64,000 nt of DNA from Magnetospirillum sp. UT-4 (GCF_902729435.1 NZ_CACVCG010000024.1:1-64000), one strand, 5' to 3'; shown: positions 31,913-42,100, counted from the first letter of the stretch. The notes: generated by a model not told the origin, from the letters alone. Translations and numbers: made by a program.

Positions 31913-32710
31913 TCAGCGGACCAGCAGGACCGAGCAGGGCAGGTCGTCCAGCGGCATCCCGGTGCCGGCAGGCGCCACCAGGATGCCGTCGCCGGCCACC
32001 ACCGCCAGCAGCCGCGCCAGCCGCCCCGCGGCGCGGATGCGGGCCTGGGCGCCGAGCCCCTCTGCCAGCCCCACCGCGCGCACCGCCAGGGCGGCGCCGG
32101 CGATGGCGTCGGGCGCCGGCACCATCAGATCGACGATGCCGTCGCCGGCCAGCCGGACCGCCACCGCCAGCGCCCGTTCGGCCGCCGCCGAGTCGTCCCA
32201 CAGCAGGGTCACCGGGCCGCCCCCCGGCGCGGTCCTCTGCATCACCAGCACCGCGCCCGCGACGCCCCCGGCCAAAGCGCGGGCGACCGAGCCCAGACGC
32301 GGCCGCGCGCCCGGCTCGGCCCGCCCCGACCAGCCCAGGCAGACCAGATCGGCGCCGTGCGAGGCCGCCACCAGTTCGGCCTCGACCAGACCGCGGCGGA
32401 CATGGAAGCCGCCGCGGGCGCCGGCCACGGCCAGCGCGGCATCCATGGCGCGGCGCGCCGCCATGGCCTGCAGTTCCATCGCCTTGCCGATCAGGGCGTC
32501 GCCGCCGGCCTGGCGCCGGGCGGCGATGAACGAGACGGTGTGGACATAGGGGTGCGAGGCCAGGCGGGCGACGTTGCGGTCCTCGACGAACAGCCCCTCG
32601 ATCTCGGCACCGAAACGCACCGCCAGGCTGCAGGCCGTGGCCGCCGCCGCCAGCGACAGCGGGCTGGCATCGACGGCGGCGACGATGCGGCGGAAGCCGC
32701 CGTCGCTCAT
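31913..32710 (-). CDS. Universal stress protein family (tandem UspA)
   Basis: A 265-residue cytoplasmic protein with the UspA fold (RRIVAAVDASPLSLAAAATA at the start, GADLVCLGWSGRAEPG in the middle) and a second, weaker half (VTLLWDDSAAAERALAVAV, GILVAPAGTG). The classic ATP-binding G-x2-G-x9-G[ST] motif is not clear, so nucleotide binding is uncertain. The ATG overlaps the TGA of the Lon-like protease by four bases, so the two are probably made together; a link between stress sensing and proteolysis is inference. Confidence 0.8.
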   Translation of the reverse strand: MSDGGFRRIVAAVDASPLSLAAAATACSLAVRFGAEIEGLFVEDRNVARLASHPYVHTVSFIAARRQAGGDALIGKAMELQAMAARRAMDAALAVAGARGGFHVRRGLVEAELVAASHGADLVCLGWSGRAEPGARPRLGSVARALAGGVAGAVLVMQRTAPGGGPVTLLWDDSAAAERALAVAVRLAGDGIVDLMVPAPDAIAGAALAVRAVGLAEGLGAQARIRAAGRLARLLAVVAGDGILVAPAGTGMPLDDLPCSVLLVR

Positions 32711-35136
32711 GGCGGCCCCCGCCGGTCGCGCGCCGATTCGGCCCGCCGGGCGTGCTCCTCGGCGCGGCGGGCATAGGCGGCCAGGCGGGCCTGGACCTTG
32801 CGGTTGACGGTCTGCGCCGGGAATTCGCCCTTGGCATCGGCGATGCCGGCCGGCAGCCCGGTCAGCAGCTCGATGCCCTGGTCCACGGTCTCGATGGGGT
32901 AGATGGCGAAACGGCCCTGGCGGCAGGCCTCGAGCACATCGCGGCGCAGCATCAGGTGACGCACGTTGGCGGCCGGGATCAGCACCCCCTGGGTGCCGTC
33001 GAGGCCGCGCGCCACGCACAGGTCGAAGAAGCCCTCGATCTTCTCGTTGACGCCGCCGATGGCCTGGACGCGGCCGAATTGATCGACCGAGCCGGTGACC
33101 GCCAGGCCCTGGCGCAGCGGCACCTCGCCCAGCGCCGACAGCAGGACGTAGAGCTCGGTCGAGGATGCGGAATCACCGTCGACGCCGCCGTAGGACTGCT
33201 CGAACACCAGGCTGGCCGACAGCGACAGCGGCATCTCGGCGCCGAAGCGGGCGGCCAGGAACGCCGACAGGATCAGCACCCCCTTGCCGTGCAACGGCCC
33301 GCCCAGGTCGACCTCGCGCTCGATGTCGATGACATCGCCCTTGCCGGCATGGACCCGGGCGGTGATGCGGCTCGGCCGCCCGAACGAGAAGCGTCCCAGC
33401 TGCAGCACCGCCAGCCCGTTGATCTGGCCCACCGTCTCGCCTTCGGTGGCGATGTGGACGGTGCCGTGGCGGATTTCCTCCTGGACGTTCTCGCGCACCC
33501 GGTCCTGGCGGTAGATGGCGGCCTCGACGGCCTGCTGGACGTGGGCGGCGGAGATCACCCCGGCGCCGTCGCGGCCGGCCCAGTAATCGGCCTCGCGCAC
33601 CAGATCGGCCAGGCTTCCCATGTGGGTGGACAGCTTGCCGGAATCCTCGACGTCGCGGGACGCCTGCTCGATGACGCGGGCGACGCCCGAGCGGTCCACC
33701 GGCTTCAGCGATTCCTTGCGGACCAGGGTGGCGATGGAGCGGGCGATGCCCAGCATGGTGGCGTCGGTGCGCTCCATGCGCCAGTCGAAGTCGGCGGCGA
33801 CCTTGAACAGCTCGGCGAATTCGGGGTCGTGATGGGACAGCAGGTAATAGAGCATCGGGTCGCCGATCAGCACCACCTTGACGTCCACCGGGATGGGCGC
33901 CGGCTCCAGCGTCACCGTGCTCATCAGGCCCATGCTCTGGCCCGGGCTCTCGATGCGGACCTCGCGCGATTTCAGCGCCCGCTTCAGGTCCTCCCAGGCG
34001 AACGGGTTCATCAGCAGCTTGCGGGCGTCCATCACCAGATAGCCGCCATTGGCCTTGTGCAGGCTGCCGGCCTTGATCAGGTTGAAATCGGTGATGAGGG
34101 CGCCGAAATGGGCGAAATGCTCGACCCGGCCGATCAGGTTGGGCTGGGTCGGGTGGTCCTCGAACACCACCGGCGCGCCGGCCAGGCCGGAATTGTCCAC
34201 CAGCACGTTGACCCGGTAGCGGCGGATGCCGCCCTCGCTGCCCTCGCGCCGCTTGAGGCGGGCGCGATCGTCGTCGCCGTCGCCGAGGAAGTCGCCGACG
34301 TTGTCGGCGATGTCGGCGGCCACCGCGGCCAGGTGCTCGACCACCTCGGCCAGGTCGGCGTAGCGGTCCTGCAGTTCCTCCATCAGGTGGCTGACGGCGA
34401 AGGAGACCACCTCCTGGTCCAGTTCGCGGATGCGGGCGCGGGTCTCGCGCTCCCAGTGCGGCACCTGCTTCAGGGTGGCTTCCAGCTTTTCCTGCAACGC
34501 CTCCATGTCGGCCTTGAAGCGGGCCTGCTCGGCCTCGGGCAGTTGCTTGAAATCGTCGGGCGACAGCACCTCGCCGTCGCGCATGGGGGCCAGGGCCAGC
34601 CCCACCGGGGTACGCAGCAGGGCGACGCTCTTCTCGCCGGCCTCGCGGCTGACCGCCGAGAATTCCTGCTCCTGCCGCTCCTTCAGCGATTCCTCAAGGG
34701 CCTGCTTGCGGTTGCGGTATTCCTCGGCCTCGAAGGCGGCAGGCAGGGCCGAGCCCAGCTCCTCGACCAGCCGGTCCATGTCCTTCTTCAGCCCGGCGGC
34801 CCGGCCGGCCGGCAAGCGCAGCGCCCGGGCGCGGTGGCTGACGGCGAAGTTGTTGACGTAGACCCAGTCGTCGGGAACCAGCTGCCCGGCCGCCGCCTGC
34901 CCCAGGAACTGCATCACCAGCGAGCGCCGGCCGGTGCCCTCGGGACCCAGGGCGAACAGGTTGAAGCCGCGGTGGCGCATGCCGATGGCGAACCGGATGG
35001 ATTCGACGGCGCGGTCCTGGCCCACCGGGCCTTCGGTGTCGGGCAGGTCGGCGGTGGTGACGAAGGGCAGGGTCTCGGGGTCGCAGGACCGGTAGAGCTG
35101 GTCCGGAGGCAGGGCGGGGACGGCAGGCATGGTCAC
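32707..35136 (-). CDS. LonB-like ATP-dependent protease
   Basis: An 809-residue protein of the Lon-related group with an atypical N-terminal AAA module. The P-loop region appears as ALGPEGTGRRSLVMQFL. A large helical insertion (about 110-300, Glu/Arg-rich) precedes YLVMDARKLLMNPFAWEDL. The Lon-type protease domain at the C-terminus has the catalytic Ser in DGDSASSTELYVLLSAL and Lys in GGVNEKIEGFF. It lacks the Lon N-terminal substrate domain. Start at GTG 35136 has GGAG ten bases upstream; ATG 35130 is possible. Coupled to the UspA gene downstream. Confidence 0.88.
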   Translation of the reverse strand: MTMPAVPALPPDQLYRSCDPETLPFVTTADLPDTEGPVGQDRAVESIRFAIGMRHRGFNLFALGPEGTGRRSLVMQFLGQAAAGQLVPDDWVYVNNFAVSHRARALRLPAGRAAGLKKDMDRLVEELGSALPAAFEAEEYRNRKQALEESLKERQEQEFSAVSREAGEKSVALLRTPVGLALAPMRDGEVLSPDDFKQLPEAEQARFKADMEALQEKLEATLKQVPHWERETRARIRELDQEVVSFAVSHLMEELQDRYADLAEVVEHLAAVAADIADNVGDFLGDGDDDRARLKRREGSEGGIRRYRVNVLVDNSGLAGAPVVFEDHPTQPNLIGRVEHFAHFGALITDFNLIKAGSLHKANGGYLVMDARKLLMNPFAWEDLKRALKSREVRIESPGQSMGLMSTVTLEPAPIPVDVKVVLIGDPMLYYLLSHHDPEFAELFKVAADFDWRMERTDATMLGIARSIATLVRKESLKPVDRSGVARVIEQASRDVEDSGKLSTHMGSLADLVREADYWAGRDGAGVISAAHVQQAVEAAIYRQDRVRENVQEEIRHGTVHIATEGETVGQINGLAVLQLGRFSFGRPSRITARVHAGKGDVIDIEREVDLGGPLHGKGVLILSAFLAARFGAEMPLSLSASLVFEQSYGGVDGDSASSTELYVLLSALGEVPLRQGLAVTGSVDQFGRVQAIGGVNEKIEGFFDLCVARGLDGTQGVLIPAANVRHLMLRRDVLEACRQGRFAIYPIETVDQGIELLTGLPAGIADAKGEFPAQTVNRKVQARLAAYARRAEEHARRAESARDRRGPP

Positions 35137-35167
35137 GGCGGGGGGGCTCCGACTGTAGGTGCGACCG

Positions 35168-35581
35168 TCAGGCTTCGTCCTCGATGCGCGCCATGTCCTC
35201 GTCGCTGAAGCCGAAGTGATGGCCGATCTCGTGAATCAGGACGTGTTTGATGAGGCTCGTCAAGTCTTCGCCGGTCTCGCACCAATAATCGAGGATGGGA
35301 CGGCGATAGAGGAAGATCATGTCGACGTCGGCGCGCGGCACCGTCTCGCCGAAGCTCTGATGCGGCATGGCAACTCCGCGGTAGAGGCCCAGCAGGTCGA
35401 ACGGGCTTTCCAGGCCCATCTCGTGCTCGACCTCCTCGTCGGGGAAGTCATCGACCCGGATCACCACGTCGGCGGCGTAGACCCGCAATTCGTCGGGGAT
35501 CTCGGCGAAGGCCGCCTGTGACAGCGTCTCGAAGTCGGCAAGAGAGGGCGGCGTGGTATGGGGCGGGATGACGCGCGGCAT
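35168..35581 (-). CDS. Zincin-like metallopeptidase family protein
   Basis: A 137-residue protein of the small bacterial zincin family (PF06262). The zinc-binding motif HEIGHHFG (about residue 118) supplies two His and the catalytic Glu. Conserved family stretches include FLYRRPILDYWCETGEDL and LGLYRGV. Function and substrate are not known for the family. It ends 31 bases before the Lon-like protease start on the same strand, so both may be co-transcribed. Confidence 0.85.
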   Translation of the reverse strand: MPRVIPPHTTPPSLADFETLSQAAFAEIPDELRVYAADVVIRVDDFPDEEVEHEMGLESPFDLLGLYRGVAMPHQSFGETVPRADVDMIFLYRRPILDYWCETGEDLTSLIKHVLIHEIGHHFGFSDEDMARIEDEA

Positions 35582-35660
35582 AGCCCACCTTACCCCGCCT
35601 TGAAGCAGGCGTGAAGGGCGCCCATTGATTCCTGAACGGGCGATCCCCGAGGAGAGCATC

Positions 35661-35954
35661 ATGGCCGACATCCTGACCGGCGCCGACCGTTCCACCGCCA
35701 TGCTGGGCCTGCCCGGCTGGGGCGAGTGCGAGGACCGCGACGCCATCTGCAAGCGCTTCACCTTCCGCAATTTTTCCGAGGCGTTCGGGTTCATGACGCG
35801 GGTGGCGCTGGCGGCCGAGCGGATGGACCACCATCCCGAATGGAGCAACGTCTACAACCGGGTCGAGATCACCCTGTCGACCCACGATGCCGGCGGCGTC
35901 ACCCAGCGCGACGTCCGCCTGGCCCATGCCGTCGAGGACGCCATCAGGGGCTGA
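35661..35954 (+). CDS. phhB: Pterin-4a-carbinolamine dehydratase
   Basis: A 97-residue enzyme that dehydrates 4a-hydroxytetrahydrobiopterin for pterin recycling. The family core is visible as [20 protein letters not shown] followed by [25 protein letters not shown] lies just before the ATG. No phenylalanine hydroxylase gene is near, so the role in this organism is open. It is divergent from the zincin gene and followed after 66 bases by a histidine kinase. Confidence 0.9.
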   Translation: MADILTGADRSTAMLGLPGWGECEDRDAICKRFTFRNFSEAFGFMTRVALAAERMDHHPEWSNVYNRVEITLSTHDAGGVTQRDVRLAHAVEDAIRG

Positions 35955-36020
35955 TACAAACCGTATTCTCCGCCACCGCCGCCCGTATTATCCTCGCGAC
36001 CGCGGTTTCGGGGACGGGGC

Positions 36021-37709
36021 ATGGCAAGGATACTGACGGGACGGCGTCTTCTGCTGCTGACGGCGGCGCTGTTCGGCGTCGTCGTCCTGTTGGCGGCCGC
36101 GCTGATCGTGCGCCACGACTACCGCTCCACCATCGCCGAATCCCAGCGCGACGGCGTCGCCCTGGTGCAGATGGTGGAGGAGCACGCCCGGCGCACCTTC
36201 GACATCAACCGGGCCGCCCTCGACGACGTCCGGGCGGCCCTGCTGGTGGGCAAGCGGGTCGAGATCACCGCCGAGGCCAGGGCGGCGTTCGCCAAATGGA
36301 TCGCCAGCGTCGACAGCATCTTTGCGTTCTGGGTGATTGATGAGCACGGCAACCTGCTGCACACCACCCAGAACCTCCCCAATGCCACGGTATCGGTGGC
36401 CGACCGCCCGTTTTTCAAGGCCCATGCGGCGGGCGAACCGCTTTACGTCAACGGCATGACCCGCGGTCGCCTGTCAGGCACCTGGTACTTTTCCGTCAGC
36501 CGACGCATCACGGATTCCCAGGGAACCTTCCGCGGCGTCCTGGTTGCGGTGACCACCACCGACTACTTCGCCGCCATGTATGCCCGCCTGGGCCTCGACA
36601 CCCAGGCCAACATGGCCATCTACAAGCCCGACGGCACGGTGGTCGCCCGCCGCCTGGGCAACTGGCCCGGCGACACCCCGCCCAGCGGCGCCGGCCACGT
36701 GGTGTTCACCGACCTGCTGCCGAACAGCCCGGACGGGGTGTTCGAGGCGGTCTCGCCCATCGACGGCCACACCCGCATGGGCGCCTATCGCAGCGTCCGG
36801 GGCTGGCCGCTGGTGGTGACGTCGGTGTCCGAGCGCAGCGAGGTGCTCGCCCCCTGGCGGCAGCGGGCGGCGATGATCGCCGCCTTCAGTGCAGCGGTGC
36901 TGGCCGGACTGGTGCTGGCCACCCTGTGGGGCCTGGCCCGCATCAACGAGGCCGAGCGCGAGCGCGAGGCGACGCTGAACGCCCTGGTCCAGGCCGATCT
37001 CGCCAACCGCGCCAAGTCGTCCTTCCTGGCCATGGTCAGTCACGAGTTCCGCACGCCGCTGAACGCCATCATCGGGTTCTCGGAAGGGCTGAAGGACGGC
37101 TACCTGAGATCCGATTGCGACCTGTCCTGCAACGACTACATCGCCGACATCCATTCCGCCGGCACCCACCTGCTGGCCCTGATCAACGACGTGCTCGACG
37201 TCTCGGCGGTGGAAGCGGGCAAGCTGGCCCTGTACCCGGAACCGACTCCCGCCGCCGATGTGGTCCGCGCGGTGACGGCGCTGCTCGGCCCGCAGGCCCG
37301 CGAAAAGCGCCAGCGCCTCGACGTCGATCTGGACGGGGCGCCGCCGCTGCTGCTGGTCGATGCCCGCCGCTTCAAGCAGATCCTGCTCAACATTCTGTCC
37401 AACGCGGTCAAGTTCACCCCCGAGGGCGGCACGGTGCGCCTGTCCATGTGCAAGACCCCGGAGGGCGGCGCCGCCGTGATGGTGGCCGACAGCGGCATCG
37501 GCATGGCGGCGGCCGACATCGCCACCGCCCTGGCCCCCTTCGGCCAGGTCGACAGCAGCCTGTCGCGGCGCTACCAGGGCACCGGGCTGGGACTGCCCAT
37601 CGCTCACGCTTTGGTGCAGTTGCACGGCGGCCGCCTCGCCATCGACAGCAGCCCCGGCCGCGGCACCACCGTGACCATCCACCTGCCGCCCTCGTGCATC
37701 GCCGTGTGA
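36021..37709 (+). CDS. Membrane sensor histidine kinase with periplasmic Cache domain
   Basis: A 562-residue kinase: transmembrane helix (about 10-32), double Cache periplasmic domain (about 40-285, FWVIDEHGNLLHTTQNL, YFSVSRRITDSQGTFRG), second helix (about 290-312), then HisKA with the phosphoacceptor in SHEFRTPLNAIIGFSEGL and a HATPase domain with DSGIGMAAADI and GTGLGLPIAHALV. All kinase motifs are present. No response regulator gene lies nearby, so it is an orphan. Signal unknown. Confidence 0.9.
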   Translation: MARILTGRRLLLLTAALFGVVVLLAAALIVRHDYRSTIAESQRDGVALVQMVEEHARRTFDINRAALDDVRAALLVGKRVEITAEARAAFAKWIASVDSIFAFWVIDEHGNLLHTTQNLPNATVSVADRPFFKAHAAGEPLYVNGMTRGRLSGTWYFSVSRRITDSQGTFRGVLVAVTTTDYFAAMYARLGLDTQANMAIYKPDGTVVARRLGNWPGDTPPSGAGHVVFTDLLPNSPDGVFEAVSPIDGHTRMGAYRSVRGWPLVVTSVSERSEVLAPWRQRAAMIAAFSAAVLAGLVLATLWGLARINEAEREREATLNALVQADLANRAKSSFLAMVSHEFRTPLNAIIGFSEGLKDGYLRSDCDLSCNDYIADIHSAGTHLLALINDVLDVSAVEAGKLALYPEPTPAADVVRAVTALLGPQAREKRQRLDVDLDGAPPLLLVDARRFKQILLNILSNAVKFTPEGGTVRLSMCKTPEGGAAVMVADSGIGMAAADIATALAPFGQVDSSLSRRYQGTGLGLPIAHALVQLHGGRLAIDSSPGRGTTVTIHLPPSCIAV

Positions 37710-37789
37710 GCGTCACCAATGGAATTTACAGCGGGCCGCGGGCTGTGGAATCATGCGCCCCGTTCACGCCACCTGAAAGCACCCCGAAA

Positions 37790-38917
37790 ATGAGGATCGC
37801 CGCCGCCGCCGCCCTGCTCTCCTGTCTGATGGCGGGACCGGGCCTGGCGCAGACCAACAAGCCGGTGACGACGAAGAGTCCGGCCGATCGCAGCGAGCAG
37901 GTGGCCAAGCGCGCCCCGGCCAAGCCGTCGCTGGCGCAGGCCGCGGCCCAGGGCGATGCCCAGGCGCAGTTCCGGCTGGGCCTGGCTTACCGCGACGGCA
38001 AGGGCATGAAGAAGGATCCGCTGCAGGCCGATTCGTGGCTGAGCCAGGCGGCCGCCAACGGCGTCGCCGCGGCGGCCATCGAACTGGCCAAGGGGGCCGA
38101 GAGGGCCAAGGATGCCATCGAGGCCGCGCGCTGGTGGCAGCGCGCCGGAGAATTGGGCGACGAGGATGCCCGCACCCGGTTCGTCGAGCTGTTCGTCACC
38201 GGCAAGGCGCAATCCATCGGACCCGGTCTGGCCTGGGTCGAGGCCGCCGCCCTGGCCGGCGACGGGCGGGCCGTGCTTGCCCTTGGCAGCTTCTACGAGG
38301 GCGGCGACGACAGCCGCCGCGACCTGGCCAAGGCGCGGCGCTGGTACCTGGAGGGCGCCTATGGCGGCGATGCCGAGGCCAAGTACCGCCTGGGCCGCAT
38401 GCTGCTGGCCGAGCCCGGCGCCTGGCGCCTGGTCTACGGCGACCCCGAACGCGAGAAGTCCAACGCCGAACGCGACCGCCTGTACTGGTCCCGGCAGGAG
38501 GCGCTGGAGGCCGCCGGCGGCGACCGCTTCCCCGACCTGCTGCGGCCCGGCATGATCGAGGGCGAGCGCTGGCTCACCGATGCCGCCCGCCAGGGCCACG
38601 CCGAGGCGCGCTACACCCTCGGCATGGCCTATCTGGGCGGAGTCGACCTGCCCTTCGACATGCAGGCCGGCCTGGGCTGGCTGCTGGCCGCCGCCTGGCG
38701 CGGCCACGCCCCGGCCCTGATGGAGGTGGCCGATCTCGCCGCCAAGGGCCAGGGCTTCGTCGCCAGGGACCCGGTGCGGGCCTGGGTCAATTACGACCTC
38801 GCCGCCGCCCAGGGCCTGAAGCCCGCCGAGGAAGCGCGCGACGCCCTGGCCAAGACCATGAACGGCCGCCAGCTCAACCGCGCCCGCCAGCTCGCCGCCG
38901 ACCTGCGCGGCAACTGA
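37790..38917 (+). CDS. Exported Sel1-repeat protein
   Basis: A 375-residue protein with a signal peptide (cleaved after GLAQ) and several Sel1-type TPR repeats. Clear repeats are AQAQFRLGLAYRDGKGM, AEAKYRLGRMLL and AEARYTLGMAYLGG; others are degenerate. Such solenoids act as scaffolds for protein assembly in the periplasm. It follows the histidine kinase by 80 bases on the same strand but lacks a visible coupling. No partner can be named. Confidence 0.8.
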   Translation: MRIAAAAALLSCLMAGPGLAQTNKPVTTKSPADRSEQVAKRAPAKPSLAQAAAQGDAQAQFRLGLAYRDGKGMKKDPLQADSWLSQAAANGVAAAAIELAKGAERAKDAIEAARWWQRAGELGDEDARTRFVELFVTGKAQSIGPGLAWVEAAALAGDGRAVLALGSFYEGGDDSRRDLAKARRWYLEGAYGGDAEAKYRLGRMLLAEPGAWRLVYGDPEREKSNAERDRLYWSRQEALEAAGGDRFPDLLRPGMIEGERWLTDAARQGHAEARYTLGMAYLGGVDLPFDMQAGLGWLLAAAWRGHAPALMEVADLAAKGQGFVARDPVRAWVNYDLAAAQGLKPAEEARDALAKTMNGRQLNRARQLAADLRGN

Positions 38918-38949
38918 TTTCTTCTTGAACCGGCCGCCCCGTCCCCCAC

Positions 38950-39276
38950 ATGGCGGGGATCATGGACACCCGCACCGAGGCGACGTTCTGGAGCAAGGTC
39001 AGGTCGGTCATCGGCCGGGTGCCCTTCCTCGACGAGGTGGTGGCGGTGTGGTTCACCGCCCGCGACCCGGCGACCCCGACCACGGCGAAGGCCATCCTGC
39101 TGGGCGCCGTCGCCTATTTCGTGCTGCCCTTCGACCTGGTCCCCGACGTCATCGCCGGGCTGGGCTACGGCGACGATCTGGCGGTCCTGGTGGCGGCAGT
39201 GCGCGCCGTCCGCCCCCACATCACCGACGACCACCGCACCCGCGCCCGCGAGGCGTTGCGGCGAATGCGGGGGTGA
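38950..39276 (+). CDS. DUF1232 (YkvA-like) membrane protein
   Basis: A 108-residue protein with the DUF1232 core: FTARDPATPTTAKAILLGA followed by VAYFVLPFDLVPDVIAGLG and DDLAVLVAA, predicted as one or two short membrane helices. Function unknown for the family. ATG 38950 is used; ATG 38962 (MDTRTEA) is an equally good start since a GGCGGGG run precedes it. It lies 32 bases after the Sel1 gene and converges with ppc. Confidence 0.75.
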   Translation: MAGIMDTRTEATFWSKVRSVIGRVPFLDEVVAVWFTARDPATPTTAKAILLGAVAYFVLPFDLVPDVIAGLGYGDDLAVLVAAVRAVRPHITDDHRTRAREALRRMRG

Positions 39277-39295
39277 CCGTCGGCCCGGCGGCCCC

Positions 39296-42100
39296 CTACC
39301 CCGTATTCCTCAACCCGGTCGCCAGGGCGTTGATCGAGCGCAGCAGCGGGGTCAGCCAGCGGATGCGCTCCTCGGACTCCTCGGGGGCGGCGCGGACGCG
39401 TTTCAGGGCGGCCATCTGGATGTGGTTGATGGGGTCGAGATAGGGGTTGCGGCGGGCCAGCGAAAGGGCCAGTTGCGGGCTGCCCTCCAGCAGTTCCGAG
39501 GCCTCCGCCACCGCCAGCATCTGGGCGGCGGTGCGGCGGCATTCGGCGGCGACGCGGCCGTGGATGTCGGCGGCGACGGTCTGGTCGGTGACCAGATCGG
39601 CGTATTCGCGGGCGATGGACAGCTCGGCCTTGGACAGCGCCATCTCGCTGTTGGACATCAGGGCGCGGAAGAACGGCCAGTCCCGCATCATCCGGCGCAG
39701 CGCCGCCTGGCGGTCGGGGCGGCCGTCCTGCCAGCGCTCCAGCGCGGTGCCGATGCCGTACCAGGCGGGGATGGTGTGGCGCGACAGCGCCCAGGCGAAC
39801 ACCCACGGGATGGCGCGCACGGAATATTTGGAGCGGTCGCCCTTGGCCCGGTGCGAGGGGCGCGAGCCGATGTTCAGCAGGGCGATCTCGGTGATCGGCG
39901 TGCCCTGGTAGAAGTAGTCCATGAAGCCCGGCACCCGCTCGGTCAGCTCGCGGTAGGCGGCCTCGCCGGCGCGGGCGAGGTCGTCCATGGCGGCGACGAA
40001 TTCCGGCGGATCGGGCGTGCAGGCCACCGCCAGGCAGCGGCTGGCCTTCAGCAGCCCGGTGATGCCCATGGTCAGCTCGTAGACGGCGGTGTCGGCATGG
40101 GCGTACTTGGCCGACAGCACCTCGCCCTGCTCGGTGAACTTGATGTCGCCGTTCACCGTGCCCGGCGGCTGGGCCAGGATGGCGTCGTGGGTCGGTCCGC
40201 CGCCGCGGCCGATGCTGCCGCCGCGGCCGTGGAACACGCGGCTGCCGACGCCGTGCCGCCCGGTCAGGCGGGCGATGGAGCGCTGCGCCTTGTACAGCCC
40301 CCACGACGAGGCCAGGATGCCGCCGTCCTTGCAGCTGTCGGAATAGCCCAGCATCACCTCCTGGACATTGCCCGAGGCGGCCAGCAGGGCGCGGTAGGCG
40401 GGCACCTTCAGCAGGTCGTCCAGCACCGGCTCGATGCGGGCGAGGTCGTCGATGGTCTCGAACAGCGGCGCCACCACCAGGTCGCAGTGCCAGCTGCCGT
40501 CGCGCCGGCGTCCGCACAGACCGGCGAAGCTGGCCAGGAACAGCACTTCCAGCACGTGGCTGGCATGGTGGGTCATGGAGATGACGTAGGCGCCGAAGGC
40601 CTGGGCGCTGACCTCGTGGCGCATCTCGACCATGCTGCGCAGCACCGACAGCACCTCGGCGGTCTCTTCGGTCAGGTCCTCGGCATAAAGCAGCGGCGTG
40701 CCGCCGTGCGACAGCAGGAAATCGAGGGTTTCCAGCCGCTGCGCCTCGGTCAGCTCGCGGTAGTCGGGCAGGTTGGGGGCCTTGGAGAACAGCTCGATCA
40801 CCGCCTCGGTATGGCGGGTCGATTCCTGGCGGATGTCGAGATGGGCGAGGTGGAAGCCGAAGGTGCGGGCCAGCACCATCAGGTCCTTCAGCTCGCCTTC
40901 GGCGATGTCGGCATCGCCGTGGCTGGCCAGCGAATCGGTCATCAGCTGCAGGTCGGCCAGGAACGCCGCCTCGTCGGCATAGCCCGAGCGGCGCCCGGGA
41001 TCGGGCTGGCCGGCCAGCAGCGCCTCGGCCCGCTCCAGCAGGTCGCCCAGCCGGTGGCGCATGACGTGAACCTTCAGCCGGTAGGGCTCGGTGTCGTAGC
41101 GGTGGGCCTGGTCGGGATGGGCGGCGGCGAACAGCCCGGCATCGGCGGCCAGGCTGGCGGCGAAGTCCGGCGACGGCGTCACCAGCGTCGAGGACTGGGT
41201 CAGCACATAGGCCAGTTCGAGCAGGCGGCGGCGGTATTCGCGCAGGATCTCGCGGGTGTGCAGCAGCACCGCCTGGCGGGTGACGCGGTGGGTGACGTAA
41301 GGGTTGCCGTCGCGGTCGCCGCCGATCCACGAGCCGAAGCGCACGATGCGCGGCACCGGGATGGCCGCCGCCCCGCCCTCGTCGGCAAAGATGCGGTCGA
41401 TGGCCCGCTCCAGGTTGCGGTTCACCCGCGGCACGGTGTCGAACAGGGTCTCGCGGAAATAGAACAGGCCGTTCTTGACCTCGTCCACCACCTGCGGCTT
41501 GTTGACCCGCACCTCGTCGGTCTTCCACAGGATCTGGATCTGGGTGCGCAGGCGGCGCTCGATCTCGGCGCGCTCGAGCTCGCCCAGGACCGGATCGTCG
41601 AGACGCTGGGCCTCGGCATAGATGCGCCGCTGCGCCTCCAGCACGGTACGGCGCTTGGCCTCGGTGGGATGGGCGGTGAATACCGGCTGGAAGCTCAGCG
41701 CCGCCAGCAGCTCGCGCAGCTGCGCCGCGCCGACGCCCTCGGCCTTCAGCCCGCGCAGGGTATCGTCGAACGAGCCGGTCCACAGCCGCTCGCCGCGGCG
41801 GACCTGGCGGCGCCGGGCGAGATGGGCCCATTCCTCCTCGGCGATGTTGGCCAGCAGGAAATAGACCGAGAAGGCGCGCACCACATGCGACAGGATGTCG
41901 GGGTCGAGCCGGTTGATCAGCGCCATCAGCTCGTCCCTGAGCGCCGGGTCCTCCTTCTCGCGCAGGTCGATGAAGCCCTTGCGCAGGGTCTCGACGGTGT
42001 CCAGCACCTCGGCCCGCTCCTGGCTGGCCAGGACGTCGCCAAGCAGTTGGCCGAGCAGCTTCACCCGCGCCCGCAGGTCCTTGTCGTCAACGGCGGTCAT
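39296..42100 (-). CDS. ppc: Phosphoenolpyruvate carboxylase
   Basis: A 934-residue enzyme that carboxylates PEP to oxaloacetate. Signature motifs are intact: FTAHPTEAKRRTVL with the catalytic His, GYSDSCKDGGILASSW, FHGRGGSIGRGGGPTHDAI with the catalytic Arg cluster, and the C-terminal RNTG. The start at 42100 (MTAVDDKD) is supported by AGGGGGA a few bases upstream; a further in-frame ATG at 42151 is less likely. It stands alone. Full length for the family. Confidence 0.96.
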   Translation of the reverse strand: MTAVDDKDLRARVKLLGQLLGDVLASQERAEVLDTVETLRKGFIDLREKEDPALRDELMALINRLDPDILSHVVRAFSVYFLLANIAEEEWAHLARRRQVRRGERLWTGSFDDTLRGLKAEGVGAAQLRELLAALSFQPVFTAHPTEAKRRTVLEAQRRIYAEAQRLDDPVLGELERAEIERRLRTQIQILWKTDEVRVNKPQVVDEVKNGLFYFRETLFDTVPRVNRNLERAIDRIFADEGGAAAIPVPRIVRFGSWIGGDRDGNPYVTHRVTRQAVLLHTREILREYRRRLLELAYVLTQSSTLVTPSPDFAASLAADAGLFAAAHPDQAHRYDTEPYRLKVHVMRHRLGDLLERAEALLAGQPDPGRRSGYADEAAFLADLQLMTDSLASHGDADIAEGELKDLMVLARTFGFHLAHLDIRQESTRHTEAVIELFSKAPNLPDYRELTEAQRLETLDFLLSHGGTPLLYAEDLTEETAEVLSVLRSMVEMRHEVSAQAFGAYVISMTHHASHVLEVLFLASFAGLCGRRRDGSWHCDLVVAPLFETIDDLARIEPVLDDLLKVPAYRALLAASGNVQEVMLGYSDSCKDGGILASSWGLYKAQRSIARLTGRHGVGSRVFHGRGGSIGRGGGPTHDAILAQPPGTVNGDIKFTEQGEVLSAKYAHADTAVYELTMGITGLLKASRCLAVACTPDPPEFVAAMDDLARAGEAAYRELTERVPGFMDYFYQGTPITEIALLNIGSRPSHRAKGDRSKYSVRAIPWVFAWALSRHTIPAWYGIGTALERWQDGRPDRQAALRRMMRDWPFFRALMSNSEMALSKAELSIAREYADLVTDQTVAADIHGRVAAECRRTAAQMLAVAEASELLEGSPQLALSLARRNPYLDPINHIQMAALKRVRAAPEESEERIRWLTPLLRSINALATGLRNTG

